Positions 63,500-64,000 of a stretch of DNA of 64,000 bases are shown here, one piece after another. Origin of the DNA: Mesorhizobium sp. (GTDB lineage: Bacteria; Pseudomonadota; Alphaproteobacteria; Rhizobiales; Rhizobiaceae). The DNA is taken from contig SAKE01000001.1 of NCBI GenBank assembly GCA_004017275.1, forward strand, positions 248,001 through 312,000. Direction: 5' to 3'. The position numbers were made by a program, and so were the translations under genes. The notes below the pieces were generated by a model. That model searched no databases. It saw only the letters and a list, made by a program, of their open reading frames with translations, and was not told where the DNA came from. Numbering within the stretch: the stretch's first letter is position 1; each line of letters opens with the position of its first letter.

Positions 63500-64000
63500 A
63501 TGGGAAAGCTTGACGGTAAGGTTGCAGTCATCACGGGTGGATCGAGCGGCTTGGCGTTGGCGAGCGCCAAGCGGTTCGTTGAAGAAGGCGCCTATGTTTT
63601 CATCACGGGCCGGAAGCAGGAGGCGCTCGACGAGGCCGTGAAGCTGATTGGCCGCAACGTGACCGGCGTGCGCGGCGACGCGTCCAATCTCGACGACCTC
63701 GACCGCCTGTTCGATACAGTCAAGCGGGAAAAAGGCAAGATCGACGTCCTGTATGCGAGCGCCGGCATGGGCGAAGCCGCCCCACTGGGCGAGATCACCG
63801 AGCAGCATTTCGATGCGGCCTTCAACCTGAATGCACGCGGCACGCTGTTTACGGTTCAGAAGGCGTTACCGCTGTTCAACGATGGCGGATCGATCTTCAT
63901 GACCGGGTCGGTTGCTTCGATCAAAGGTTTTCCTGGCTACAGCGTCTATGCGGCGAGCAAGGCGACGCTGCACGCATTCGCACGCGGGTGGCTCAACGAA
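63500..64000 (+). CDS. Short-chain dehydrogenase/reductase, N-terminal part (3' end outside the window)
   Basis: 167 codons to the window end, ATG at 63500 with AAGGAGAA. Cofactor motif [15 protein letters not shown] (classical TGxxxGxx with Ala at the last Gly), NNAG-like YASAGMGE, active-site Ser in FMTGSVAS and YxxxK in YAASK. Such TetR-SDR divergent pairs are frequent and the SDR is usually induced by the TetR ligand. The reaction is an NAD(P)-dependent alcohol/ketone interconversion; the substrate is unknown. Confidence 0.92.
   Translation, partial: MGKLDGKVAVITGGSSGLALASAKRFVEEGAYVFITGRKQEALDEAVKLIGRNVTGVRGDASNLDDLDRLFDTVKREKGKIDVLYASAGMGEAAPLGEITEQHFDAAFNLNARGTLFTVQKALPLFNDGGSIFMTGSVASIKGFPGYSVYAASKATLHAFARGWLNE

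Overview
The window is GC-rich bacterial chromosome or large-plasmid sequence from an alphaproteobacterium, most probably of the order Hyphomicrobiales (Rhizobiales) and close to Mesorhizobium. This rests on the gene families (several NitT/TauT- and dipeptide-type transporters, HyuAB, a TMADH-family demethylase, many DadA-like flavoproteins, Tat-exported NMT1-like proteins) and on a dispersed palindrome (AGAGCAATTCCAGG...GGAATTGCGTCAAAAC) that I recognise from memory as common in such genomes. No rRNA, tRNA, CRISPR array, intact insertion sequence or replication origin was seen.

Region A (1-27.2 kb) is a catabolic island for nitrogenous organic compounds. It has the end of a cytosine-deaminase-like amidohydrolase with two dipeptide-type ATPases; a broken HlyD-family remnant followed by a dispersed repeat; a NitT/TauT-type transporter with a GMC oxidoreductase; an FMO-RidA-DUF1028-aldehyde dehydrogenase-LysR operon; an ArgE-like peptidase; a TMADH-family Fe-S flavoprotein; a DadA-like oxidase; a LysR gene; ATP-dependent hydantoinase HyuAB; a small [2Fe-2S] protein with its FAD partner; another DadA-like oxidase; and an Lrp regulator. 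The motif TTAGG-N5-(C/G)CTAA occurs upstream of three of these units and suggests a common LysR regulon.

Region B (27.2-45.8 kb) is a second amine and amino-acid island. A minus-strand operon encodes GNAT, class III aminotransferase, HAD, and a dipeptide-type transporter whose two ATPases are fused. Next come a second HAD and a PuuB-like oxidase on the plus strand. A minus-strand operon then encodes ArgE-like, GhrA-like, cupin, aldehyde dehydrogenase, tartrate-dehydrogenase-like and GabD proteins, with a divergent second GNAT. Several functions are duplicated (GNAT, HAD, ArgE, aldehyde dehydrogenase, DadA-like oxidase).

Region C (46.3-57.3 kb) is the most unusual part. It is a ten-gene minus-strand operon of six tandem paralogous Tat-exported NMT1-like binding proteins sharing five cysteines, then a SCO1-like protein, a two-GAF sensor histidine kinase, a CheY-like receiver and a receiver-class III nucleotide cyclase. 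It has no permease or transport ATPase, so it looks like a periplasmic sensing and signalling system rather than a transporter.

Region D (57.3-64 kb) looks recently rearranged: a fourth repeat copy joined to a ketopantoate reductase fragment, a double TetR regulator, an enoyl-CoA hydratase, an epoxide-hydrolase-like protein, a LysR remnant, and a TetR/SDR divergent pair separated by three near-identical operator-like palindromes.
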